Notes under the pieces: model-generated
What the model saw: only the letters and a program-made list of their open reading frames with translations
Database searches by the model: none
What the model was told of the DNA's origin: nothing
Position numbers and translations under genes: made by a program
Part shown: in pieces, positions 1 to 5,698 of the stretch
Layout of the letters: every line of letters begins with the position of its first letter
Position numbering within the stretch: the first letter of the stretch is position 1
From: Streptomyces phaeochromogenes
GTDB taxonomy: Bacteria; Actinomycetota; Actinomycetes; Streptomycetales; Streptomycetaceae
Reading direction: 5' to 3'
DNA: 33,537 nt
Assembly: GCF_001418655.1 (NCBI RefSeq)
Contig: NZ_LIQZ01000012.1
Coordinates: forward strand, 1-33,537

Positions 1-93
1 ACTGGACGATCCTGCGCCCCGGGATGCTGACGAGCGACGCCGGCACCGGTCTCGTACGTCTGGAGGCCGCCACGGGGCGCAGGATCGTCCAGT
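1..93. repeat. Perfect 21-bp inverted repeat at the window edge
   Basis: Bases 1-21 are the exact reverse complement of 73-93, with a 51-base spacer (22-72). The repeated sequence is not a generic palindrome: it encodes the DWTILRP motif of the dehydrogenase-like gene. Read on plus, 3-70 continue that protein sensibly (WTILRP, then GMLTSDAGTGLVRLEAA), so the spacer looks like the gene's own next segment in inverted orientation. The repeat runs into base 1, so its real length may be greater. Confidence 0.9.
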
Positions 94-532
94 CCAGGCC
101 CCGGTGAGCGCGTACGTACGCGTCGGCCTCGCCCTTGGCGCGCAGATACGCGTCGAAGACGTCGTCCCCGGGGTGCTCCGGGTCCGCGCCCATCGACGAC
201 ACGACCACATGCCGACGCACACCGGCCCGGGCAGCGGCGTCCGCGAAGAGCACGGCCGCGCCCCGGTCCACGGTGTTCTTGCGGTCCACCCCGCTGCCCG
301 GGCCCGCGCCCGCCGCGAAGACGGCGGCGTCCGCGCCCTCCAAGTGCGTGGCGACCTCCTCGACCGAAGCGGACTCCAGATCGCACAGGACCGGCTCGGC
401 GCCGGCCGCCCGCAGATCGTCGCCCTGCTCGGCGCGGCGGATGATCCCCGCCACTTCGTCACCGCGCGCGGAGAGCAGCCGCTCCAACCGCAGCGCGATC
501 TGACCATGACCTCCAGCGATGACAATGCGCAT
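1..532 (-). CDS. NAD(P)-binding Rossmann (SDR/NmrA-like) protein, partial and rearranged at its 3' end
   Basis: The minus-strand frame opens with ATG at 532-530 and stays open to base 1. The N-terminus MRIVIAGGHGQIALRLERLL is a Rossmann beta-alpha-beta with a GGHGQI nucleotide-binding loop. It is followed by DEVAGIIRRAEQ, a VLCDLE segment and VVVSSMGAD, as in atypical short-chain dehydrogenase / NAD(P)H-binding proteins of about 210-220 residues. The family motif GLDWTILRP is read down to about base 74. Beyond that the minus-strand reading stops looking like the family. The expected continuation (PGMLTSDAGTG) lies instead on the plus strand at 18-54, because bases 1-21 are an exact inverted copy of 73-93. 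The C-terminal third is therefore missing or inverted. The substrate cannot be told. The gene diverges from the lipoprotein gene to its right. Confidence 0.8.
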   Translation of the reverse strand, partial: MRIVIAGGHGQIALRLERLLSARGDEVAGIIRRAEQGDDLRAAGAEPVLCDLESASVEEVATHLEGADAAVFAAGAGPGSGVDRKNTVDRGAAVLFADAAARAGVRRHVVVSSMGADPEHPGDDVFDAYLRAKGEADAYVRAHRGLDWTILRPVAASRRTRPVPASLVSIPGRRIVQ

Positions 533-687
533 GTTTCCGACCGTACGCCCGGACGACCCCACTCGCCGCACAACCCTGTGGATAACTCGTGAGTCTCATG
601 AACGATCACTGTGTACGAGGGGTGACGCCGTACGGCGTCATGAAGGAGACCGTCATCACCACCACACGCGAGAGCCTTGCGCCGCGC

Positions 688-1758
688 ATGAGCCCTGCCA
701 CGCGCAACCGCCCTGCCCTGCGCAAGACCCTCACCGCAGCCGCCTGCACCACGGCGCTGCTCGCCGGCGTGGCCGCCTGCGGCACGGTCGAGAACCTCAC
801 CGCCGGTCAGAAGGTCGACCGCGCCTTCGAAGGGCTCGGCGAAAAGAAGTCGTTGGCCTTCGAGTTGGGGCTCGACGCCAAGCCCTCAGCCCTCACGAAG
901 CTCGCCGGAGAGGCGGAGCCCGGCGAGGAGTTGCCGCCCGAGCTCGCCGAACTCTTCACCGGGGTACGGGTCAAGGTGTCCGTCGAGTCGAGGAAACCGC
1001 TCGCCGACTCGGGTGAGAAGGACCTCGTCGGTACGGGCGTGACGATCTCGGGGCCCGACGGCGTGCTGGCCGAATACCGCCTCGTCGGCGACTACACGTA
1101 CTACCGCGCCGACATGAAGGCGCTCGGTGAGGCCATGGGCTTCCCGCTGCCGTCGGCCGACGAGCTCCCCGAGAGCGAGAAGGAGCTCAAGAAGGTCATC
1201 GAGGGCGAGTGGGTCAAGGTCGACACCAGCGAGCTCGACCGGGCCGGGAAGGGCGACAAGGCCGGCAAGGGCGGCAAGGCTGATAAGTCCGCTGGGCCCG
1301 GCGCGATCGACACCAAGACCCAGCAGAAGATCCTCAAGGCCGTACGCGGAGTCGTCGCCCGCGAGGTCACCTTCAGCAACGAGGGAGGCAGCGACGGCGT
1401 CGAACGGATCGTCGCCAAGGCCTCGTTCCGCGAGCTGCTCACCGGTGTCCTCGACAAGCTCCGGCCGCTGGCCGACGACCTTCCTGCGGGCGCCGAACTG
1501 CCCACCGACGAGGACCTCAAGGACGCCCCGAACAAGAAGATCGCCGTCAACTTCTCCCTGAAGAACGGCGACTTGACCCGGGTCTCCGTAGACCTCGCCG
1601 CCCTGGCGGACGGCCCGAAGGGCACCCGGCTCCCCCTGGTGGTCAAGTTTGGCGAGGCGGGCGACGTCAGCGCCCCGTCCGGTGCCACCGAGATACCCGC
1701 GGACGGATTCGGGGGCCCGGGCAACCCGTTCACCGGAGGCCTGCTGAGCGGCTTCTGA
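688..1758 (+). CDS. Secreted lipoprotein, conserved hypothetical
   Basis: Starting at ATG 688 the product has a basic n-region (MSPATRNRPALRK), a hydrophobic stretch TAAACTTALLAGV and a lipobox V-A-A-C. A signal peptidase II site is therefore expected, with a membrane-anchored mature protein from the Cys. The frame is open further upstream (GTG 622, ATG 640), but those starts would put a long polar segment before the signal peptide, so 688 is preferred; no strong ribosome site decides it. The mature part carries acidic stretches and a Lys/Gly/Asp-rich low-complexity segment near 1237-1290. The fold, with segments such as ADMKALGEAMG and the recurring pattern of a hydrophilic beta-rich domain, recalls LppX/LprG-like lipoproteins and the two lipoproteins near 15-17 kb, but I cannot align them confidently. 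Function unknown. Confidence 0.75.
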   Translation: MSPATRNRPALRKTLTAAACTTALLAGVAACGTVENLTAGQKVDRAFEGLGEKKSLAFELGLDAKPSALTKLAGEAEPGEELPPELAELFTGVRVKVSVESRKPLADSGEKDLVGTGVTISGPDGVLAEYRLVGDYTYYRADMKALGEAMGFPLPSADELPESEKELKKVIEGEWVKVDTSELDRAGKGDKAGKGGKADKSAGPGAIDTKTQQKILKAVRGVVAREVTFSNEGGSDGVERIVAKASFRELLTGVLDKLRPLADDLPAGAELPTDEDLKDAPNKKIAVNFSLKNGDLTRVSVDLAALADGPKGTRLPLVVKFGEAGDVSAPSGATEIPADGFGGPGNPFTGGLLSGF

Positions 1759-1827
1759 CGGCCTGTCCGGAACTCGCCAGCCACGGGCGACCCGATGGCC
1801 ACGAGTAGGCGGACTTCGAAAGCATCA

Positions 1828-1869
1828 GCACGTGCGCGTGGAGCCCGAACAGACTCCACGCGCACGTGC
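1828..1869. terminator. Bidirectional terminator between convergent genes
   Basis: Bases 1828-1843 pair perfectly with 1854-1869 (16 bp, 10-base loop). The hairpin lies between the lipoprotein stop at 1758 and the minus-strand gene ending at 1910, so it can serve both. There is no clear T-run, which is usual for Streptomyces. Confidence 0.75.
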
Positions 1870-1909
1870 CCGCACTGAAAGCGGCACCCGCCTCAGGACA
1901 CCCCAGGCC

Positions 1910-3184
1910 TCACGACGGCTCCTCCGCGCGCCCCGTCCGCCCCTGCCGAGGCAGGTCCAACGCCACGGTCACAGCGGAGTTGCAGTACTCCCGCACCGCA
2001 CTCGTCCGCGCCACCACCCGCCCCCGGTGCACCACGATCCGGCTGTACGCCAGGGACAGCGCCGCGTCGAGCCGGTCCCCGCGCACCGCGAGCAACTCCG
2101 CGGGGAACCCGGCCTCCACCCGCACCTCGGGCAGCCCCAGCGCGGCCCGCGCCGACGAACTTACCGCGTCGTAGGCGTCCCCGGCCCGCAGCCCGTACCG
2201 CGATGCCAGCAGATACGCCGCCTCCAGCGGGTCCCCGCGCCCCACGGGGTTCGATACGTCCCTCAGGGCGCCGCTCCCGGCCGCCACGCGTACCCCGGCC
2301 GCCCGCAGCAGCCGTACCGGAGCCGTCCCGCGGCGGTCCACGCCCGAGCAGCCGCCCTGGGGCAGACAGACCACGCTCACGCCGGCCGCGGCGAGTTGGT
2401 CCGCCGCCCGCGAGGCGACCTCGGAGGGCAGCCGCCCGAGTCCGCCGCACGGGCCGAGCGTCACCCCCGGCCGCAGTCCGCCGGCCATCGCCGCGAGCCG
2501 TGCCAGCCTCGCCGGGTCGTCACCGTCCGTGTGCAGATCGACCGGGCAGCCGTGCTCCGAGGCGACCTCCAGGACCGCCTCCACGTATCCCGTCGGATCA
2601 GGGTCCAGATCTGGACAACCACCCACTACGGAGGCGCCCATTTTCACCGCGTCCCGCAGTATCGCCAGCCCGTCGGCCCCGGCGAGACCGGTCAGGACCC
2701 GGGGCATCGCCACCACCGTCAACTCGGCCAGCCCGCGCAGCGCGCGCCGCGCCTGGAGCACCGCGGCCATCGAGCCCAGCCCCTGCACATCGCCCACGCG
2801 CACGTGCGAGCGCAGGGCGGTGGCCCCGTGCCCGAGCTGGAGCAACGCGGCCTCGGTCGTACGGCGCTGGACCTCGTGGGCCTCGTACGACACCGGTCCG
2901 TCGCCGTCCGCAGACAGGGCCGTGTCCCCGTGCGCGTGGGACTCGGCCGGGGCCGGCAGGAGCAGATAGCCGGCGAGGTCCACGCGCGCGCTGTGCGCGG
3001 TGAGGCTGCCCGCCGTGCCGACCGCCTCGATGCGCCCGCCGCCCAGCCTTACGTCCACGGTCCGGCCGTCGGTGAGCCGCGCACCGCAGAGCAGCAGGTC
3101 GGAGCCGTCGCTCCGGCCGGACGAACCCGAGGAGCCCGACGAGGACGAGGAGGAGTGGGGCTGCTGCGGCTGACTGTCGGGCAT
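1910..3184 (-). CDS. Amidohydrolase-superfamily protein, cytosine-deaminase-like, probably degenerate active site
   Basis: The start ATG 3184-3182 is preceded by AGGAG about five bases upstream; the frame is open to 3307, but that part is low-complexity and overlaps tandem repeats. The 424-residue product begins with a Ser/Gly-rich linker (about residues 10-27). It then shows an amidohydrolase beta-sandwich and barrel: ESHAHGD (the HxH metal motif), RSHVRVGD, VDLHTDGDD and NPVGRGDPLEAA, in the order seen in E. coli CodA. Against CodA, HxH and the next metal His (VDLH) are kept. The catalytic Glu after it is Gly (HTDG for HCDE), the His of the ASHTTA region is replaced (LGPCGG), and the Asp of GHDD is replaced (GSGA). 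A hydrolytic deaminase lacking all three would be unusual, so a changed chemistry or a non-catalytic role is inferred. It is a lone minus-strand gene, convergent with the lipoprotein. Confidence 0.8.
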   Translation of the reverse strand: MPDSQPQQPHSSSSSSGSSGSSGRSDGSDLLLCGARLTDGRTVDVRLGGGRIEAVGTAGSLTAHSARVDLAGYLLLPAPAESHAHGDTALSADGDGPVSYEAHEVQRRTTEAALLQLGHGATALRSHVRVGDVQGLGSMAAVLQARRALRGLAELTVVAMPRVLTGLAGADGLAILRDAVKMGASVVGGCPDLDPDPTGYVEAVLEVASEHGCPVDLHTDGDDPARLARLAAMAGGLRPGVTLGPCGGLGRLPSEVASRAADQLAAAGVSVVCLPQGGCSGVDRRGTAPVRLLRAAGVRVAAGSGALRDVSNPVGRGDPLEAAYLLASRYGLRAGDAYDAVSSSARAALGLPEVRVEAGFPAELLAVRGDRLDAALSLAYSRIVVHRGRVVARTSAVREYCNSAVTVALDLPRQGRTGRAEEPS

Positions 3185-3205
3185 CGCGCTCCTGGGGCTC
3201 GGCGG

Positions 3206-3251
3206 CGGCTGCGAAAGGGCGGCTGCGAAAGAGGGACAGGCGGCTGCGAAG
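3206..3251. repeat. Three imperfect tandem copies of CGGCTGCGAA(A)G
   Basis: Copies lie at 3206-3217, 3220-3231 and 3241-3251, just upstream of the amidohydrolase start. Two copies also share a following GAGGGACA element. They may lie in its leader or promoter; no function can be assigned. Confidence 0.7.
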
Positions 3252-3416
3252 GAGGGACACAAGATCACGCAGCGTGAGTCGAGCCTAGGGTGGCGACCGG
3301 CGTGCATCGAGGAGGAGCGGAATAGTCGTACCGGTGTGGTCCGTCGTGCGGGAGGGGCGCGTGAAACGCCCTGCGAGCGGCCCGGAACGGGCCGGGGCAG
3401 GTGCCGCGAAACGGAT

Positions 3417-3446
3417 TTGGGCGTTCGGTGGCCGAGCGTGTAATGT
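3417..3446 (+). promoter_or_regulatory. Promoter of the tRNA-Thr / tRNA-Met unit
   Basis: TTGGGC (3417-3422) and TAATGT (3441-3446) are separated by 18 bases, fitting the housekeeping sigma (HrdB) pattern. The predicted start is near 3453, about five bases before the tRNA 5' end. Confidence 0.6.
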
Positions 3447-3457
3447 CTTCATCGCTC

Positions 3458-3530
3458 GCCCCAATAGCTCAGTCGGTAGAGCGTCTCCATGGTAAGGAGA
3501 AGGTCTACGGTTCGATTCCGTATTGGGGCT
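3458..3530 (+). tRNA. tRNA-Thr (GGT)
   Basis: A full cloverleaf of 73 bases. The acceptor stem GCCCCAA pairs with TTGGGGC (3523-3529), with discriminator T. The D stem is GCTC/GAGC, the anticodon stem TCTCC/GGAGA and the loop ATGGTAA, giving anticodon GGT (3491-3493). The T arm carries GGTTCGATTCC. The 3' CCA is not encoded. Confidence 0.97.
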
Positions 3531-3541
3531 CTGGTGTGGAA

Positions 3542-3565
3542 GGTTCCCGTCGCAAGACGGGAACC
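3542..3565 (+). other. GNRA-capped hairpin in the tRNA spacer
   Basis: A perfect 10-bp stem (3542-3551 with 3556-3565) is closed by a GCAA tetraloop between the two tRNA genes. It is a likely RNA processing or pausing element in the tRNA-Thr/tRNA-Met precursor. There is no T-run, so it is unlikely to terminate fully. Confidence 0.7.
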
Positions 3566-3576
3566 GATCACATCGC

Positions 3577-3649
3577 AGCGGTGTAGCTCAGTCGGTAGAG
3601 CAAGCGGCTCATAATCGCTGTGTCACCGGTTCAAGTCCGGTCACCGCTA
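3577..3649 (+). tRNA. tRNA-Met (CAT), elongator type
   Basis: A 73-base cloverleaf. The acceptor AGCGGTG pairs with CACCGCT (3642-3648), with discriminator A. The D stem is GCTC/GAGC and the anticodon stem AGCGG/TCGCT has one G-T pair. The loop CTCATAA gives anticodon CAT (3610-3612). The A-T first acceptor pair and the anticodon stem without three G-C pairs argue for elongator rather than initiator tRNA. CCA is not encoded. Confidence 0.95.
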
Positions 3650-3654
3650 CTGAC

Positions 3655-3692
3655 AGTAGCCGATTGTGGGGTCGGTCCTTCGATCGGCTACT
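3655..3692 (+). terminator. Hairpin between tRNA-Met and rpmG
   Basis: AGTAGCCGAT (3655-3664) pairs with ATCGGCTACT (3683-3692) across an 18-base loop, followed by a pyrimidine-rich CTTCTGTGTGTT. It may terminate or process the tRNA transcript; some readthrough into rpmG is possible. Confidence 0.5.
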
Positions 3693-3745
3693 CTTCTGTG
3701 TGTTAATGCGCCAATCGTCCCATCCGTTCGTCAAGGAGCACTCCT

Positions 3746-3910
3746 GTGGCTGCCACCGACGTCCGCCCGAAGATCACGCTGGCCTGCGTGGAGTGCAAGG
3801 AGCGGAACTACATCACCAAGAAGAACCGGCGTAACAACCCGGACCGACTGGAGATGAAGAAGCACTGCCCGCGTTGCAATGCGCACACCGCGCACCGCGA
3901 AACGCGATAA
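3746..3910 (+). CDS. rpmG: Ribosomal protein bL33, zinc-binding form
   Basis: The GTG start at 3746 has AAGGAG seven bases upstream (3733-3738). The 54-residue product [22 protein letters not shown]... carries CVEC and CPRC pairs, the zinc ribbon of the C+ type of L33. Actinobacteria often also carry a Cys-free L33 made under zinc starvation; this copy is the zinc-containing one. It is a 50S subunit protein that binds 23S rRNA near the E site. It lies just downstream of two tRNA genes and is followed by a terminator and hadA, the same rpmG-hadA-hadB order as in mycobacteria. Confidence 0.95.
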   Translation: MAATDVRPKITLACVECKERNYITKKNRRNNPDRLEMKKHCPRCNAHTAHRETR

Positions 3911-3924
3911 ATAAGGCTCGTACA

Positions 3925-3958
3925 CGAGGCCGTCCCCTGAAGTCGGGGGGCGGCCTCG
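3925..3958 (+). terminator. Hairpin after rpmG
   Basis: CGAGGCCG (3925-3932) pairs with CGGCCTCG (3951-3958), with further C/G pairing inside, 14 bases after the rpmG stop. It lacks a T-run. Confidence 0.6.
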
Positions 3959-3998
3959 CGTCGTTACACCCAGTTGCGAACCAGGAGGTGCCGGGCCC

Positions 3999-4451
3999 AT
4001 GGCGCTCGACCAGTCCTTCGTGGGGCGGTCCTATCCGCCCACCGAGCCCTATGAGGTCGGCCGGGAGAAGATCCGCGAGTTCGCGGAGGCGGTGGGCGAC
4101 ACCAACCCCGCGTACACGGACCCGGAGGCCGCCAAGGCGCTCGGTCACGCCGATGTGATCGCTCCGCCGACCTTCGTGTTCACCATCACGTTCAAGGCCG
4201 CGGGACAGGTCGTCCAGGACCCCCAACTGGGGCTCGACTACAGCCGTGTGGTGCACGGCGACCAGAAGTTCGTCCACCGCCGCCCGGTGCGCGCGGGCGA
4301 CCGGCTCACGGTCACCTCCACCATCGAGGCGATCAAGTCGCTGGCGGGCAACGACATTCTGGACATCCGCGGCGAGGTCCACGACGAGGCGGGCGAGCAC
4401 GTGGTGACCGCCTGGACCAAGCTCGTGTCCCGCGCGGCCGAAGGGGCGTGA
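3999..4451 (+). CDS. hadA: MaoC-like hot-dog protein, HadA-type dehydratase subunit (UPF0336)
   Basis: The ATG at 3999 follows AGGAGG (3983-3988). The 150-residue single hot-dog protein has REFAEAVGDTNPAYTD and VIAPPTFVFTI, the signature of the HadA/HadC-type subunits of (3R)-hydroxyacyl-ACP dehydratase. The GDxNPxY pattern keeps the Asp-Asn but has Tyr where hydratase-2 enzymes have the catalytic His. It is therefore expected to be the non-catalytic, substrate-binding partner of the next gene product. In mycobacteria HadAB acts in the FAS-II mycolate cycle; Streptomyces lacks mycolates, so the substrate here is open (fatty acyl or acyl-CoA intermediates). The gap to hadB is only four bases, implying co-transcription and a heterodimer. 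Confidence 0.88.
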   Translation: MALDQSFVGRSYPPTEPYEVGREKIREFAEAVGDTNPAYTDPEAAKALGHADVIAPPTFVFTITFKAAGQVVQDPQLGLDYSRVVHGDQKFVHRRPVRAGDRLTVTSTIEAIKSLAGNDILDIRGEVHDEAGEHVVTAWTKLVSRAAEGA

Positions 4452-4455
4452 ACAG

Positions 4456-4884
4456 ATGACGGCGAAGATCTCGTACGACGACGTCGAGGTCGGCACCGAA
4501 CTGCCGGCCCAGACCTTCGGCGTGACGCGCGCCACGCTCGTGCGGTACGCGGGCGCCTCGGGGGACTTCAACCCGATCCACTGGAACGAGAAGTTCGCCA
4601 AGGAGGTCGGCCTCCCGGACGTCATCGCACACGGCATGTTCACCATGGCCGAGGCGGTCCGGGTCGTCACCGACTGGACCGGCGACCCGGGCGCGGTCGT
4701 CGAGTACGGCGTCCGCTTCACCAAGCCGGTCGTCGTCCCGAACGACGACCAGGGCGCCACGATCGAGGTCAGCGGCAAGGTCGCGGCCAAGCTCGACGAC
4801 AACACCGTCCGCGTCGACCTCGTCGCGATGAGCGCGGGCCAGAAGGTCCTGGGCATGTCCCGCGCGGTCGTCCGCCTCGCCTGA
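4456..4884 (+). CDS. hadB: MaoC-like dehydratase, HadB-type catalytic subunit
   Basis: The ATG at 4456 lies four bases after the hadA stop. The 142-residue hot-dog protein has GDFNPIHWNEKFAKEVGLPDVIAHGMFTMA, the complete hydratase-2 motif with catalytic Asp and His (GD..NP.H). It should supply the active site for reversible hydration/dehydration of a (3R)-hydroxyacyl thioester, paired with the HadA-like subunit. The order rpmG-hadA-hadB matches Mycobacterium, where hadC, tRNA-Trp, secE and nusG follow directly. Here no hadC is present, and about 7 kb of other genes separate hadB from tRNA-Trp. An intrinsic terminator follows. Confidence 0.9.
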   Translation: MTAKISYDDVEVGTELPAQTFGVTRATLVRYAGASGDFNPIHWNEKFAKEVGLPDVIAHGMFTMAEAVRVVTDWTGDPGAVVEYGVRFTKPVVVPNDDQGATIEVSGKVAAKLDDNTVRVDLVAMSAGQKVLGMSRAVVRLA

Positions 4885-4917
4885 CGGGCAGGGCCCGGCA
4901 GGGGCGCGAGGAGTGAG

Positions 4918-4962
4918 AGTAAGGGGCGTCCGCCATTGCGGGCGCCCCTTACTTCTTGTTTC
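4918..4962 (+). terminator. Intrinsic terminator after hadB
   Basis: AGTAAGGGGCG (4918-4928) pairs with CGCCCCTTACT (4943-4953), with extra CGC/GCG pairing inside, and is followed by TCTTGTTT. Confidence 0.85.
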
Positions 4963-4999
4963 CCGCGCCGCTTGTTTCTTCTCTCCGCATCCCACCTCC

Positions 5000-5029
5000 T
5001 TGACTCGGTTAGTGATTGAGTACTAACTT
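5000..5029 (+). promoter_or_regulatory. tetR promoter, predicted leaderless
   Basis: TTGACT (5000-5005) and TAACTT (5024-5029) are spaced by 18 bases. The expected transcription start is about seven bases after the -10, which falls on the ATG at 5036. No Shine-Dalgarno sequence precedes that ATG, so a leaderless mRNA fits. The promoter overlaps the palindromic operator. Confidence 0.6.
5008..5027. promoter_or_regulatory. Candidate TetR operator O1
   Basis: The 20-bp palindrome GTTAGT-N8-ACTAAC covers the -35/-10 spacer and -10 of tetR. The same arrangement recurs at 5648-5667 before the exporter, making it the likely binding site of the adjacent TetR protein, giving autorepression. Confidence 0.7.
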
Positions 5030-5035
5030 ACTCGC

Positions 5036-5605
5036 ATGGTCAGGATGAGCGCAGAAGAGAGGCGCGAGAGCGTCATCCGTGCGGCGATGAGCGAGTTCTC
5101 CCGGGGCGGCTACTACGGCACGTCCACCGAGGCGATCGCCAAGCGCGTGGGTGTCTCGCAGCCGTACCTCTTCCGGCTCTTCCCGGGCAAGAAGGCGATC
5201 TTCCTCGCGGCGGCCGAGCGGTGCATGGAGGAGGCCACGCGCACCTTCGCGGACGCGGCCAAGGGGCTGGAGGGCGAGGAGGCCCTGCACGCCATGGCGG
5301 ACGCGTACGTCAGGGTGATCGCCGAGGAGCCCGAGCGGCTGCTGATGCAGATGCAGATGTACGTCGCGGTGGCGGCGGCCGAGCAGGCGGGCGACCGTGA
5401 ACTCGGTGAAGCGGTACGGGCGGGCTGGATGCGCCTGTGGGACACGGCCCATCTGCCGCTCGGTGCCGATGTCGACGAGACCACGACCTTCATGGCGTAC
5501 GGGATGCTCATCAACTGCCTGGTGGCCATGGGATTTCCGCCCGAGCACCGGGTCTGGGAGGGGCTCTACCCCTCGGCCCGGCTCAAGGGCCGGCTCGAAC
5601 ACTGA
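5036..5605 (+). CDS. TetR-family transcriptional repressor
   Basis: A 189-residue protein with a TetR N-terminal HTH (about residues 10-55): ESVIRAAMSEFSRGGYYGTSTEAIAKRVGVSQPYLFRLFPGKKAIF. The recognition helix is around VSQPYLFRLF. The C-terminal two thirds is helical and should form the ligand-binding and dimer domain. ATG 5036 is chosen because the promoter places the transcript start there; ATG 5045 is possible, with only a weak AGG before it. The gene lies directly upstream of an MFS exporter on the same strand, with identical palindromes in both upstream regions. It most likely represses itself and the exporter until a drug-like ligand binds. The ligand cannot be told. Confidence 0.92.
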   Translation: MVRMSAEERRESVIRAAMSEFSRGGYYGTSTEAIAKRVGVSQPYLFRLFPGKKAIFLAAAERCMEEATRTFADAAKGLEGEEALHAMADAYVRVIAEEPERLLMQMQMYVAVAAAEQAGDRELGEAVRAGWMRLWDTAHLPLGADVDETTTFMAYGMLINCLVAMGFPPEHRVWEGLYPSARLKGRLEH

Positions 5606-5647
5606 ACCAAGGGTGGCGAGGATCGCCGCCTTTTCATGCCCGTGAAA

Positions 5648-5667
5648 GTTAGTCAGCAATAACTAAT
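5648..5667. promoter_or_regulatory. Candidate TetR operator O2 before the exporter
   Basis: The palindrome GTTAGT-N8-ACTAAT has the same half-sites and 8-base spacer as O1 and lies 31 bases before the exporter ATG. It overlaps a possible -10 TAACTA (5660-5665). The two central octamers differ, so the conserved part is the half-sites, as expected for a dimeric repressor. Confidence 0.7.
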
Positions 5668-5698
5668 CGAAGTCAGCGAACACCCGCTGGGGGAAGCG

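Noticed and set aside
104..592. Plus-strand open frame over the dehydrogenase gene
   Set aside because: Antisense shadow, Arg/Pro-rich, of a minus-strand gene with a clear Rossmann N-terminus.
1237..1290. Lys/Gly repeat in the first lipoprotein as a mobile or tandem element
   Set aside because: Short, imperfect and in frame; ordinary low-complexity linker.
3401..3857. Open frames across the tRNA pair and rpmG
   Set aside because: They translate tRNA genes and a second frame of rpmG.
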